In this document: piece by piece, positions 18,612 through 27,684 of the stretch
How positions within the stretch are numbered: the first letter of the stretch is position 1
Layout: every line of letters starts with the position of its first letter
DNA from: Deltaproteobacteria bacterium
GTDB taxonomy: Bacteria > Desulfobacterota_D > UBA1144 > Nemesobacterales > UBA2774
DNA: 64,000 bases
Assembly: GCA_040223695.1 (NCBI GenBank)
Contig: JAVKFU010000007.1
Coordinates: forward strand, 62,001-126,000
Direction: 5' to 3'
Notes under the pieces: model-generated
What the model was told of the DNA's origin: nothing
Seen by the model: the letters and a program-made list of their open reading frames with translations, nothing else
Database searches by the model: none
Program-made: the position numbers and the translations under genes

Positions 18612-19661
18612 TTACCCGCTAAAGCGAGGCAGTATTTCCTCTGACAGTACTTTTAGCGATTTTTCCCTGTCCGGGCTGAAATCCCTCAGAATGAAATGAT
18701 CGACACCCGCGTTTATATACTCCTCAAGCCTATTTATCACATCGTTCTTCGAGCCCGCGATTACGAAATCTAGCAGGATCTCACGTGAATAGTACTTTTC
18801 GCCCATTTCCCTGAACTTTCTGAGCATATCCGCGTCATTGGGCATAATCCTGGTGTACTGAAGTCCCTTGTACTCATCGTCGATTCTGATATCGTAACCC
18901 GCCTCGGAAAGAAGCTCGGGCCAGATCAGAGCGTGTTTCACCGGTTCGAGTGACTTATAGGCCTCGTCCTGATTGTCGGCTATAGAAGTAAATATGAAAA
19001 GCGTTTTTTCGACCTCGTCCAGATTTTCATCCCTCGCCCCGGCCCCTTCCATTACAGCTCTCGCCTTCTTGGCAAAAAGCCCCGAGGGCATGGCGTTCGT
19101 AACCCATCCGTCCCCGTACCTGCCCGCTATATCGAGCGCCCTGGGGCCTGTCGCGGCAACGTATATCGGAATACTCCCGTTATTGACAGGCTCAATTCTA
19201 AGCTCCGCCTCTCTCAGGTTATAAATCTCGCCGTCGAAATCAACGGACTCACCTTTCCAGAGCGACCTCATGATCTTTATCGATTCCACAACTCTCGTGA
19301 GCGGCTTATCCCACTTAATACCGTAGGGATCCAGATTCATCTTCTCACCGTAGCCGACGCATACGAAAATTCTCCCCCCCGATATGTGATCGATAGTAGC
19401 GAGCCTGTGGGCGAAGACGGCCGGGTGCATCCTGTGAGCGTCCCCCACTGTACCCATCCGGATTCTCCCGGTCTTTACCGAGGCGGCGGTAACCACCGAC
19501 CATACCTCCGGTGTAATCCGTTTTGCCATGAAAACAATATGATCCGGGAACCATACTGTATCGAACCCGGCTTCCTCGGCGTTCTTCGTGAATTTTATGA
19601 GTCCTTCCACGGGTTCGCCAGGGACAGGAGCGGTAATTCCAAACTTGATCTTTTTGCCCAT
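18612..19661 (-). CDS. LLM-class (luciferase-like) flavin/F420-dependent oxidoreductase
   Basis: This 349-residue TIM-barrel oxidoreductase belongs to the bacterial luciferase-like family. Diagnostic stretches are AEEAGFDTVWFPDHIVF, RIRMGTVGDAHRMHPAVFAHRLATIDHISGGR, and IYVAATGPRALDIAGRYGDGW. Members use FMN or coenzyme F420; the DHIVF and HRMHPA context resembles the F420-dependent MER/FGD group, but the cofactor is inferred. The substrate is unknown. A second LLM protein lies at 31992. It is monocistronic by position. Confidence 0.88.
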   Translation of the reverse strand: MGKKIKFGITAPVPGEPVEGLIKFTKNAEEAGFDTVWFPDHIVFMAKRITPEVWSVVTAASVKTGRIRMGTVGDAHRMHPAVFAHRLATIDHISGGRIFVCVGYGEKMNLDPYGIKWDKPLTRVVESIKIMRSLWKGESVDFDGEIYNLREAELRIEPVNNGSIPIYVAATGPRALDIAGRYGDGWVTNAMPSGLFAKKARAVMEGAGARDENLDEVEKTLFIFTSIADNQDEAYKSLEPVKHALIWPELLSEAGYDIRIDDEYKGLQYTRIMPNDADMLRKFREMGEKYYSREILLDFVIAGSKNDVINRLEEYINAGVDHFILRDFSPDREKSLKVLSEEILPRFSG

Positions 19662-19829
19662 TTTAATCCGGCCTCCGACTTGTTAAGTAACCGCCGTTTT
19701 GAATACAGTTTTAATTTAACTTTTTTTCTTGATTTTTGTAAATCCAAGGGTTATTATTTCCTACCCTGAAAGCACAAACACTATAAATACCACCCAAGCG
19801 AGTGGGAAAGAGGCGGAGGTAGATAGAAA

Positions 19830-20069
19830 ATGGAAAGATTGGAAAAAACGGAAAAAGAGCATGCCAGCAAGCATGTTGACATCGAATCTAAAAGGTTTTT
19901 CTTCGACGTCAAGGAAAACCATAAAGGGAAATATCTGAGAATTACGGAGCTAAGCGGCGGCAGATCATGCATCGTAATACCTCTCGGGGGAATCAAGATG
20001 TTCAAGGAAAGACTCGGAGAGGTTATTGATGAGGCCGAAAAGCTGATTGAGGCTCCCGAAAGCATGTAG
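19830..20069 (+). CDS. PUR-alpha-like nucleic-acid-binding protein (DUF3276 type)
   Basis: This 79-residue protein has one PUR repeat: SKRFFFDVKENHKGKYLRITE, then RSCIVIPLGGIKMFKERLGEVID. Bacterial single-repeat PUR proteins dimerise to form a whirly-like fold that binds single-stranded DNA or RNA; this is known for the Borrelia member. It is cytoplasmic and monocistronic. The starting region has AGGCGGAGG about 10 nt before the ATG. Confidence 0.8.
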   Translation: MERLEKTEKEHASKHVDIESKRFFFDVKENHKGKYLRITELSGGRSCIVIPLGGIKMFKERLGEVIDEAEKLIEAPESM

Positions 20070-20201
20070 TCATCATCTCGGGGGATGGCGGCTTAAAGTT
20101 TTATAATAAGGCAACATAATCGGGTTTCGAATAGTTCCAGAGTCCCGGAGAGCTATTTTTTTCCGAGTTCCGAGAATGGAAGTAAGAGCATAGATTTTTT
20201 C

Positions 20202-20606
20202 TCAAGAGGCGTATTGAGAAATTTGACCGCGCTCGATATCAGTGTCTGATACAAGAACAAGCTCATCCGTGAGCCAGTTAGTAAATTCCCGGTAGGAGCT
20301 GAATGAATATTCCATTCCGCCTTCGGTTTCAAGACTGATCAAGGTTATCAAGCTCTCAAGGTCTCTTAGTGCAAATATCGGTTTAATGTCTTTGAATTCC
20401 GACTTCCCCCATGATTTGAAGAGGGATTCGTCCCCTCCCCTCACGTTCAGATGACCGCTTGACGTCAGTGTCAGGTAATCTTCCATTTTGCTGAAACGGA
20501 AAAACAGTTTCCATAAATTGGTACGCTCTGAAAGAGTTTTTACGATTACCCTGTGATTGTAGCTGTCCCCGGTCTTTAACCTCTCTTCAAACAAATTTTT
20601 TTCCAT
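20202..20606 (-). CDS. hypothetical protein, 134 aa
   Basis: This is a soluble protein of unknown family. It has a beta-rich first half (VIVKTLSERTNLWKLFFRF, YLTLTSSGHLNVRGG) and an acidic-aromatic second half with EYSFSSYREFTNWLTDELV. The ATG follows AGAGGATAAC. It lies downstream of the small secreted protein gene, separated by a hairpin. No function can be proposed. Confidence 0.6.
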   Translation of the reverse strand: MEKNLFEERLKTGDSYNHRVIVKTLSERTNLWKLFFRFSKMEDYLTLTSSGHLNVRGGDESLFKSWGKSEFKDIKPIFALRDLESLITLISLETEGGMEYSFSSYREFTNWLTDELVLVSDTDIERGQISQYAS

Positions 20607-20648
20607 GGCTGTTATCCTCTAAAAATTTCTTTATGATTCCTAAAACCG

Positions 20649-20682
20649 GGAAGGGAGAATTGTTTGGATTTATCTCCCTTCC
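20649..20682 (-). terminator. hairpin, possible terminator
   Basis: A perfect 10-bp stem (GGAAGGGAGA with TCTCCCTTCC) encloses a 14-nt loop. It lies between the secreted-protein gene ending at 20696 and the 20606 gene. On the minus strand it is followed by CGGTTTTA, a weak U-tract, so it may be an attenuator or partial terminator. Confidence 0.5.
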
Positions 20683-20695
20683 AATTTAATGCCTT

Positions 20696-20962
20696 TTAAA
20701 TCCTGACGCCGAATACGAATAAGGTGCTCTCTTCATTCTCTGTCTCCTCAGCAGTTTCCAAAGTGCCTACACGGGTATGCGCCTTGACGGGACTGAGGTA
20801 GAAGCTCATCGGGCTTGTTTCAATTTCTCCGCCCTTAGTGCCGCTCTTGACTTCACTTATTGACGAAGCGTTTGTGTAAAGGTCCATATGGTTCGCGGGG
20901 AACGAGAGAGAGGAAAAACCGAGTGATAAGCCTAATGCCGTGATGGCGACTAACTTCTTCAT
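20696..20962 (-). CDS. small secreted protein, 88 aa
   Basis: A clear signal peptide (residues 1-22, MKKLVAITALGLSLGFSSLS) is followed by about 65 residues of unknown type, rich in Ser, Thr and Glu, with TSPMSFYLSPVKAHTRVGTLE. It has no cysteine. A strong AAAGGAGG site lies before the ATG. The ending LFVFGVRI resembles the last strand of a beta-barrel or surface protein, but that is speculative. Confidence 0.65.
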   Translation of the reverse strand: MKKLVAITALGLSLGFSSLSFPANHMDLYTNASSISEVKSGTKGGEIETSPMSFYLSPVKAHTRVGTLETAEETENEESTLFVFGVRI

Positions 20963-21379
20963 TTGTCTTACCTCCTTTTAATTTATTTGTTTGGACTTAA
21001 GTGCAAAGGGTGTGCCAATTACAATAAATTATGAATGTATTAATGATTACAGTCGGTTATGGGAGGATTGTTAGAAAACCAGGTGTAACGAGATTTCGCG
21101 ATTATCGAAATCTCGTTATTGAAATTGGCGAAAGATCATTATTTAGTAAAGCCGGACGGAGAGTTTATCGAGCGGATTCAGAGAAAGAGAATACCGAAAG
21201 ATTGAAGCTGCATTCGTGGGATTGATGGAAAATCAATTCTAACCTAATCGATATTCAACGAAGATTAGTAATGACCGTGAATCTTTTAAAACGTACGATA
21301 ATATTCTCTATTGATTTTTATTGTTTAAGCCGGTGTTTGTACAAGTCGTCTCATAGCCTAACAAGGTCCCTGCTCCAAA
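20963..21379. other. intergenic region with a perfect inverted repeat
   Basis: 417 bases without a supported gene. A 64-codon open frame at 21031 has no ribosome site and is interrupted by the hairpin noted separately, so I do not call it. The right part, upstream of the lysA stop, is AT-rich and featureless. Confidence 0.5.
21086..21118. repeat. perfect 13-bp inverted repeat
   Basis: Arms TAACGAGATTTCG and CGAAATCTCGTTA flank a 7-nt loop (cgattat). No run of T follows on either strand, so it does not look like a Rho-independent terminator. It could be an operator for a dimeric regulator, a recombination or transposon-end remnant, or a structured RNA element. Confidence 0.85.
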
Positions 21380-22636
21380 TTAGAAATCGGGAACGGTTTC
21401 TCCGCTCAGCATCTCGTCATAGGTCTCCCTCTTCCTCACGACCCGGAACTCCTTGCCCTTTACAAGCACCTCGGGAACCCGAGGGCGCGTATTGTAATTA
21501 GAGGACATTACGAAACCGTAGGCGCCCGCGCTCAGAACGGTTAAAAGATCGCCGGTTTTTACCTTCGGAAGCTCTCTGTCGAGCGCAAGGAAATCACCCG
21601 ATTCACATATAGGACCCACAACGTCCACGACTTCCCCCGCCCCGTCCGATTCCCTTACCGTCAGTATCTCGTGGTACGACTCGTAGAAGGCGGGCCTTAT
21701 CAGGTCATTCATCGCCGCGTCCACTATGACAAACTTCTTTGCCGCGCCTTCTTTTATGTACAAAACCTTCGTGACGAGCATGCCAGCGTTCCCGATAAGG
21801 GATCTGCCCGGCTCGAGTACCAGCTTATAGGACTTCCCTCGAAGCACGGCTTTTATGAGATCGGCATATTCTTTCGGGTGAGGCGGCTTTTCGTCCTTTT
21901 TATAGCTTATTCCAAGTCCCCCGCCGATATCTATATATTCTATATTTATACCCGCTCCGACCAGATCGTCAGCGAGCTTTACGAGCTTTTTCACGGAATC
22001 GGTAAACGGTGTGAGATCGAATATTTGCGAGCCGATGTGGGCGTCAATTGCCACCACGCGGATTCCTTCCATTTTGCTCGCCTTTTTGTATACCTCGATC
22101 GCTTTACCTATCTCGATCCCGAACTTGCTTTTCTTAAAGCCGGTAGAAATGTAAGGATGCGTATCGGGGTCTATATCGGGGTTTACGCGGAGAGCGACAG
22201 GGGCTTTTTTGCCGAGCTCGATCCCTAACCCGTTGAGAAGTTCGAGCTCCTCCTGAGACTCCACATTGAAAAACAGGATGCCCGCCTCTATGGCCGCTTT
22301 CATCTCCTGAGCCGTCTTGCCCACCCCGGAGAATACGACCTTTGACGGATCGCCTCCCGCCCGTTTAACGCGCTCAAGCTCGCCCAGGGAGACTATATCG
22401 TACCCCGAGTGGAGGTCGGCGAATGATTTTAATATTCCGAGATTTGAATTCGCTTTTACGGAGTAACATATAAGCGTATCGATATCCGAGAACGCCTCAC
22501 GGTACTTGACGAAGCTGTCCCTTAAAACCCCGTAGCTGTAAATGTAGCACGGCGTTCCGACCGATTGGGTTATTCTTGATACCGGCACATCCTCGACACA
22601 GAATTCACCGTCTTTATACTGATAAGCGCCATGCAT
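21380..22636 (-). CDS. lysA: diaminopimelate decarboxylase
   Basis: This 418-residue PLP enzyme makes L-lysine from meso-diaminopimelate, the last step of that pathway. The PLP lysine is Lys61 in CYSVKANSN. Other family blocks are FSGVGKT, HIGSQIFDLTPF, DIGGGLGISY, EPGRSLIGNAG and VVGPICESGDFLALDRELP, where CESGD supplies the second subunit's active site. Length is normal. It is unlinked to other dap genes here. Confidence 0.96.
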   Translation of the reverse strand: MHGAYQYKDGEFCVEDVPVSRITQSVGTPCYIYSYGVLRDSFVKYREAFSDIDTLICYSVKANSNLGILKSFADLHSGYDIVSLGELERVKRAGGDPSKVVFSGVGKTAQEMKAAIEAGILFFNVESQEELELLNGLGIELGKKAPVALRVNPDIDPDTHPYISTGFKKSKFGIEIGKAIEVYKKASKMEGIRVVAIDAHIGSQIFDLTPFTDSVKKLVKLADDLVGAGINIEYIDIGGGLGISYKKDEKPPHPKEYADLIKAVLRGKSYKLVLEPGRSLIGNAGMLVTKVLYIKEGAAKKFVIVDAAMNDLIRPAFYESYHEILTVRESDGAGEVVDVVGPICESGDFLALDRELPKVKTGDLLTVLSAGAYGFVMSSNYNTRPRVPEVLVKGKEFRVVRKRETYDEMLSGETVPDF

Positions 22637-22747
22637 TCGAAAACTTCTCCTCTGATAAACGGATGAAATTTACACAATATAACTAAAATGAAAATAGCGA
22701 ATGATTAGCGTAGAAATATTGGAGGCCTAAATTTTAACTTTAGATAT

Positions 22748-23344
22748 TTATTTTAAGTCGCCCTTAAGATACGCATCTATGTAATCGAGTCTGTCGTTGC
22801 CCCAGAACATCTTGTCGTCTATAAAGAAGGTTGGCGCTCCGAAGGCCCCCCGTCGAGCGGCTTTCGATGTCTCTTCCCTGAGGCTGTCTTTTATCTCCTG
22901 CTCACCGATTCTGGCTACAAACCAGTCGGGGTCAATCCCGAGAGCTCCGACGGCATCCCTCAAAATATCCTCCCTGCTAAGGTCTTTCCCCTCTGTCCAG
23001 TAGAGCCTGAACATCTCGTGGTTGTATACGACAAGTTTTCCCTTTTCGGAAGCCGCAAACGCTCCCCTCATTGACCTCACGCTGTTAAGCGGGAAAAGCT
23101 CCGGGAATACGAACTCAATCCCGTAGTACCCGGCGGAGTATTGCGTGTCTTCTCTCACATACGCGATTTTGTTATCAACCTCCGCGGCAGGTTTTATTCC
23201 TATCTCGTTAAATAACCCGCCCAATAAAAACGGCTTCCACTCAAGCTTAGCGCCGTTATCCTCACATATCTTCTCTATCCTCCTTGAGGCTATGTAGCTG
23301 TAGGGGCTGCTGAAATCATAGTAGAACTCGACTTTCTTTCCCAT
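22748..23344 (-). CDS. DsbA-family 2-hydroxychromene-2-carboxylate isomerase
   Basis: This 198-residue thioredoxin-like protein of the HCCA isomerase/kappa-GST type reads MGKKVEFYYDFSSPYSYIAS, with Ser in place of the redox CxxC, then KPFLLGGLFNEIGIKP, NSVRSMRGAFAA and RGAFGAPTFFIDDKMFWGNDRLD. These enzymes use glutathione to isomerise aromatic-degradation intermediates; many homologues are of unknown role. No aromatic catabolic genes flank it. It is divergent from hemDE. Confidence 0.88.
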   Translation of the reverse strand: MGKKVEFYYDFSSPYSYIASRRIEKICEDNGAKLEWKPFLLGGLFNEIGIKPAAEVDNKIAYVREDTQYSAGYYGIEFVFPELFPLNSVRSMRGAFAASEKGKLVVYNHEMFRLYWTEGKDLSREDILRDAVGALGIDPDWFVARIGEQEIKDSLREETSKAARRGAFGAPTFFIDDKMFWGNDRLDYIDAYLKGDLK

Positions 23345-23453
23345 TTAATCTCTCCATTAACAACAGTGCTTAGAAGGGATTATAAGAAATGCGGGATTTA
23401 ATGGCAAGCGTGTAAAACGCCCGGATCGGCTAAATTGCTCGCGACAAAGCCGA

Positions 23454-23481
23454 TTGACCCTTTTTCTTCCTGTGCTAAACT
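23454..23481 (+). promoter_or_regulatory. possible sigma-70 promoter for the hem cluster
   Basis: TTGACC (23454-23459), a 16-nt spacer and TAAACT (23476-23481) lie about 30 nt upstream of the hemDE ATG, in the divergent gap with the isomerase gene. Each box matches the consensus imperfectly. Confidence 0.35.
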
Positions 23482-23510
23482 CAACTTGTAAAAGGACATA
23501 AGCGACCATA

Positions 23511-25469
23511 ATGACGAGTAATTTTACATTTAACGGACTTAGAGTAACTGCGTTTGAGAGCCGAAGGGCAAGGGAAATCGAAAAGCTCATACGGTATCAC
23601 GGCGGCGTGCCCAGGGTCGCCCCTTCAATGAGGGAAGTACCCCTTTCGGAATCGAAGGAAGCCGTACAGTTCGCCGAAGACCTGTTTGACGGGAAGTTTG
23701 ACATCGTTATCCTCATGACCGGCGTCGGCACGCGCGCGCTGGCGGAGGCGGTCTCAACAAAACACCCGGTCGAAAAGTTTATTAAGGCGCTCAGGCAAAC
23801 CACGATAATCGCGCGCGGCCCCAAGCCGGTAGCGGCTCTCCGCGAGATGGGCTTAAAACCCGACATCACAGTCCCCGAACCCAACACATGGCGGGATGTT
23901 TTAAGCACTCTCGACGAGCAAATAGAGCTTGTGGGAAAGAAGGTTGCCGTTCAGGAGTACGGAATTTCAAATGACGAATTCCTTAAAGCGCTTCGGGAGC
24001 GTGGGGCTCTGGTTACAGCCGTACCTGTTTATAAGTGGGACCTGCCAGAAGATACGGACCCCCTCCGCAAGGCGATACGCTCCATAACGGAGCACAACGA
24101 GGACATATCACTCTTCACGAGCTCTCAGCAGATATACCACCTCTTCAAGGTGGCTTCAGAGGAAGGGCTGACCAATCAATTGAAAGAAGGATTCAAAGAC
24201 GTTGTAATAGGATCGATAGGACCTACTACGACTGAAACACTGACCAGGTTCGGACTTTCGGCGGATTATGAACCGGACAGCCCCAAGATGGGCAACCTGA
24301 TACGGGAGATGGCAAGGAGCGGAAACGAGCTGCTGAGAAAAAAGAGGACCGCGCATGTAAACGGTGTGGATACCAGCATGTGGCACCGGGTGGAAATGGT
24401 CTGGAGTGAGGATAGTGAGCGGAAGAGAAAAGATATCATAGAAAATTCAGTGTTTATGAAAGCCTGTAGAAGGGAGGAGACGGAGTACACCCCTGTCTGG
24501 CTAATGCGGCAGGCGGGCAGGTTTATGCGCGAATACAGGGAAATCAGGGCAAAAATATCGTTCCTCGATCTCTGCAAGACCCCTGAGCTTGCGGCTGAGG
24601 TAACACTGAGCGCTGTCGACCGCCTGGGAGTGGACGCCGCAATAATCTTCTCCGACATCCTTCTGATTATAGAACCGCTTGGAATCGATCTCGAGTTCTC
24701 AAAAGGAGAGGGTCCCAGAATCAGACGTCCCGTACGCTCGGGAAAAGCGATAGACCGCTTGAGGGAATTCGATAGCGAAAGCATGGATTTCGTTTACAAC
24801 GCGATTGAGCTCACCCGACGCGCGCTTGACCCCGAGAAGGCCCTGATCGGATTCGCAGGCGCTCCCTTTACCGTGGCCTCTTACGCAATCGAGGGAGGCG
24901 GCTCCCGTAATTACGAAAACACAAAGGGATTAATATACAAGGACCCCGCAGCGTGGCATGCGCTAATGGAGAAATTAACCGAAGCCATTTCCGCTTATCT
25001 CAACCGACAGATAGCGGCCGGAGCGGATGCCGTGCAGCTATTTGACAGCTGGGTGGGATGCCTGTCGCCGGCCGATTACCGCGCCTTCGTTCTGCCCCAC
25101 ATGAAGAAGCTGGTCTCTTCGATAACGGGCGGCGTGCCTGTAATAAACTTCGGCACCGGAACCGCTACACTGCTGGAGTTAATGAAAGAATCGGGATGCT
25201 CAGTAATCGGATTTGACTGGAGAGTCGATATCGCAAAGACCTGGGAAAAGATAGGCTACGAGGTTGCCGTTCAGGGCAACCTCGACCCCGTAGCGCTTTT
25301 TGCGCCTCCCGCAGAAATACGCAAAAGAGCTAAAGAAGTTCTGGACAAGGTTTCGGGCAGACCCGGACATATCTTCAATCTCGGTCACGGCATACTGCCC
25401 CGCACGCCTGTCGATAACGTGCTCGCCCTCATAGACGCGGTTCATGAATACTCGGGCAAAAATAACTGA
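23511..25469 (+). CDS. hemDE: uroporphyrinogen-III synthase / uroporphyrinogen decarboxylase fusion
   Basis: The protein has 652 residues in one open frame. Residues 1 to about 265 are HemD-like (LRVTAFESRRAREIEKLIRYHGG; IVILMTGVGTRALAEAV; ISLFTSSQQIYHLF; VIGSIGPTTTETL). A charged linker of about 45 residues leads to a complete HemE from about residue 314 (FMKACRREETEYTPVWLMRQ, IIFSDILLIIEPLG, FAGAPFTVASYAIEGG, FNLGHGILPRTPVDNV), of normal length. It would close hydroxymethylbilane to uroporphyrinogen III and decarboxylate it to coproporphyrinogen III. Met316 has no ribosome site, so HemE is not separately started. Ferrochelatase follows 32 nt downstream. Confidence 0.92.
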   Translation: MTSNFTFNGLRVTAFESRRAREIEKLIRYHGGVPRVAPSMREVPLSESKEAVQFAEDLFDGKFDIVILMTGVGTRALAEAVSTKHPVEKFIKALRQTTIIARGPKPVAALREMGLKPDITVPEPNTWRDVLSTLDEQIELVGKKVAVQEYGISNDEFLKALRERGALVTAVPVYKWDLPEDTDPLRKAIRSITEHNEDISLFTSSQQIYHLFKVASEEGLTNQLKEGFKDVVIGSIGPTTTETLTRFGLSADYEPDSPKMGNLIREMARSGNELLRKKRTAHVNGVDTSMWHRVEMVWSEDSERKRKDIIENSVFMKACRREETEYTPVWLMRQAGRFMREYREIRAKISFLDLCKTPELAAEVTLSAVDRLGVDAAIIFSDILLIIEPLGIDLEFSKGEGPRIRRPVRSGKAIDRLREFDSESMDFVYNAIELTRRALDPEKALIGFAGAPFTVASYAIEGGGSRNYENTKGLIYKDPAAWHALMEKLTEAISAYLNRQIAAGADAVQLFDSWVGCLSPADYRAFVLPHMKKLVSSITGGVPVINFGTGTATLLELMKESGCSVIGFDWRVDIAKTWEKIGYEVAVQGNLDPVALFAPPAEIRKRAKEVLDKVSGRPGHIFNLGHGILPRTPVDNVLALIDAVHEYSGKNN

Positions 25470-25501
25470 GTAATCTCACATCAGATTATGGAGAATGACG
25501 A

Positions 25502-26434
25502 ATGAAAAATAATATCGACGCCATACTCTTGATAGGATACGGCGGGCCGGAGAAGCCCGAAGATATACGCCCCTTCCTCCAGAACGTCGCCAGGGGAAGA
25601 CCGATACCTGCAGAAAGGCTTGAAGAAGTAGCCCACCACTACGAGCTTATCGGAGGTAAATCCCCCATTAACGAATACACCTACCGACAGGCGAAGGCAC
25701 TGGAGGACAAATTGGCGGAGAAGGGGAATAGAATCCCGGTATATGTGGGCATGAGACACTGGCATCCCCTGATACCCGACGCCGTTAAAAAAATGTATGA
25801 CGATGGGACCAGAAAAGCCCTGGGTGTAATAATGGCCGCTCACCAGAGCGAGGTCAGCTGGGAGAGGTATCAAAATGATGTAAAGCAGGGACTTGCTGAA
25901 AAAGGAATAGATATAGAATTCGAATACACCCCTCCCCTCTTTGACCACCCGCTTTTCATAGAGGACTCGGCGGACCGTATCGCCGAGCGCTTCGAGGAAA
26001 TCCCGCCCGGTGAAAGAGAAGACACCATGATACTCTTCTCAGCGCACAGCATACCGACCCCTATGGCTGAGAGCTCACCATACGTTGAGCAATTAATGAC
26101 AACAGCCCGCCTGATTGCCGAAAGACTGAACCACACCAAATGGAGACTCGTTTACCAGAGCCGGAGCGGCCGCCCTCAAGACCCGTGGCTCGAGCCCGAC
26201 ATATGCGACGTGACAGGCGAGATCGCGAAAGAGGGGGTCAGATATGTAATAGTGCAGCCCATAGGATTCCTCTGCGACCACGTGGAGGTGCTTTTCGATA
26301 TCGGTATTGAAGCCATGGAAGCCGCCGAGGAGGCGGGAATAAAGCTGCTCCGGGCCAAAACGGTAAACGACGATCCCAAATTCATTGCGGCAATGGCGGA
26401 CCTGGTTGAGAAAACCATGAACGGCTCCGAATAA
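25502..26434 (+). CDS. hemH: ferrochelatase
   Basis: This 310-residue enzyme inserts iron into a porphyrin in the last part of heme synthesis. It reads ILLIGYGGPEKPEDIRPFLQNV, then YELIGGKSPINEYT, MRHWHPLIPDAVK, FSAHSIPTPM (His182, the usual metal-site His), YQSRSGRPQDPWLEPDI and PIGFLCDHVEVLFDI. It is translated just after hemDE, with GGAG near the ATG. Whether the substrate is protoporphyrin or coproporphyrin is not decided, although the SAHSIP and GFLCDHVEVL segments fit either class. Confidence 0.95.
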   Translation: MKNNIDAILLIGYGGPEKPEDIRPFLQNVARGRPIPAERLEEVAHHYELIGGKSPINEYTYRQAKALEDKLAEKGNRIPVYVGMRHWHPLIPDAVKKMYDDGTRKALGVIMAAHQSEVSWERYQNDVKQGLAEKGIDIEFEYTPPLFDHPLFIEDSADRIAERFEEIPPGEREDTMILFSAHSIPTPMAESSPYVEQLMTTARLIAERLNHTKWRLVYQSRSGRPQDPWLEPDICDVTGEIAKEGVRYVIVQPIGFLCDHVEVLFDIGIEAMEAAEEAGIKLLRAKTVNDDPKFIAAMADLVEKTMNGSE

Positions 26435-26450
26435 GGTACAGGCAAAATAA

Positions 26451-26924
26451 ATGCCCTCTTACGAATTCGCAACTATCTGGCGTATTAATGCCCCGCTCGA
26501 AAGGGTCTGGAATGAAATATATTATTCTGAAAAATGGCCTGAATGGTGGAAGGGCGTTGAAGAGGTCGTCGAGCTTAAAAAAGGCGATGACCTGGGGGTC
26601 GGCAGCATACGCAGCTACACATGGAAGAGCAAACTACCCTATAGACTCACTTTTGAAGTAGAAACCGTGCGCGTGGAGCCTATGTCCACAATCGAAGGTG
26701 TCGCAAGCGGGGAACTTCGGGGGAGAGGTCTATGGAATATTTCAAGCGAACGCGGAATTACCACTGCGAGATACGATTGGCAGGTTGATACTGTCAAAGA
26801 ATGGATGAACCTTATTGCGCCTCTGGCGAGACCGCTCTTCAAATGGAACCACGATGTTATAATGGGCTGGGGCGCCCGGGGCTTGAGCGAGAGACTTCGG
26901 GCGAGAGTGATTGAAGACAAGTGA
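26451..26924 (+). CDS. SRPBCC-family (polyketide cyclase/START-like) protein
   Basis: This 157-residue helix-grip protein opens with FATIWRINAPLERVWNEIYYSEKWPEWWKGVEEV, a typical SRPBCC start, and ends with a long C-terminal helix. Such proteins bind hydrophobic ligands. It begins 16 nt after hemH, so it is probably part of the hem transcript, but a role in heme metabolism is only inferred. Confidence 0.8.
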   Translation: MPSYEFATIWRINAPLERVWNEIYYSEKWPEWWKGVEEVVELKKGDDLGVGSIRSYTWKSKLPYRLTFEVETVRVEPMSTIEGVASGELRGRGLWNISSERGITTARYDWQVDTVKEWMNLIAPLARPLFKWNHDVIMGWGARGLSERLRARVIEDK

Positions 26925-26953
26925 AACAGTAAGTATACTCCCCTACTCTTAGA

Positions 26954-27388
26954 ATGGACTGGATACAAAAAGAAATCCATCTGTCTCCGAAAGAACGCGG
27001 ATTCCACCTCGTCACAGGGGAAATAGTTCAACTGATACCGGAGCTCTCAGAGTTCTCAGTAGGCATAGCGCACATATTCATATGCCATACTTCTGCCTCC
27101 CTTACCATCAACGAAAACGCCGACCCCGATGTCAGGGTGGATTTCGAGAGCCACTTCAATAAGTCCGTTCCCGAGAATGCCCCCTACTATGTACATACTC
27201 TGGAAGGGCTCGACGATATGCCGGCGCACATAAAGGCATCGCTCATGGGAAGCTCCCTGTCAATACCAATCAAAAACGGCGGATTGAATGTCGGAACCTG
27301 GCAGGGAATATACCTCTGCGAGCACCGGAACCGCGGAGGGTCGAGGAAGATAATCGTTACTATTTTCGGGGAGAAAAAAAGCGGCTAA
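26954..27388 (+). CDS. yjbQ: YjbQ/UPF0047 family protein
   Basis: This 144-residue single-domain protein has the UPF0047 signatures IFICHTSASLTINENADPDV, then SSLSIPIKNGGL, NVGTWQGIYLCEHRN and a conserved C-terminal strand. YjbQ has weak thiamine phosphate synthase activity in E. coli and binds metal. It is the last gene of the hem run, 29 nt after the SRPBCC gene. The biological role is unsettled. Confidence 0.9.
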   Translation: MDWIQKEIHLSPKERGFHLVTGEIVQLIPELSEFSVGIAHIFICHTSASLTINENADPDVRVDFESHFNKSVPENAPYYVHTLEGLDDMPAHIKASLMGSSLSIPIKNGGLNVGTWQGIYLCEHRNRGGSRKIIVTIFGEKKSG

Positions 27389-27548
27389 TACGTCATACTC
27401 AATTTTGTTATAAAAATTGGAGATAAGAGTTTACACTTAGTGTAACAATGCTTATTGGCAGAATTACTATTACCGCATTACCTAAGAAGAGGCCTGTCTA
27501 GCTTGCAGGCTTTCTCCAAAAATCAAAGTAAATACACGAGGTGTCCTA

Positions 27549-27684
27549 ATGGCCGAAATTAAACGAAGCAAGACCAGGGTTAAAGAATTCGATAACGTGG
27601 AAATGGATTTTGGCTGAGCGCCGACCGGGTTCTACGGCATACTGCGGTGCATCGGTAGGCGAATATTTATCTTCTTCCTATTAA
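27549..27684 (+). pseudogene. decayed 5' fragment of the downstream alpha/beta hydrolase gene
   Basis: From its ATG the fragment reads MAEIKRSKTRVKEFDNVEMDF and stops at TGA, 27615-27617. The intact gene at 28243 reads MAEITRSKTRVKGFENEEMDF over the same stretch. Similarity resumes in another frame at 27646 as GASVGEYLSSSY, against GSSVGECLSAAS in the intact copy, then ends in TAA. The distance from ATG to this block is 97 nt here and 99 nt in the intact gene, so a net 2-nt deletion explains the shift. After 27684 similarity stops and a minus-strand GerW-like gene takes over. It is a truncated tandem-duplicate remnant, not a working gene. Confidence 0.85.

Noticed and set aside
21031-21225. 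64-codon frame MNVLMITVGYG in the gap right of the small secreted gene
   Set aside because: It spans the inverted repeat, lacks a ribosome site and shows no protein-like features.
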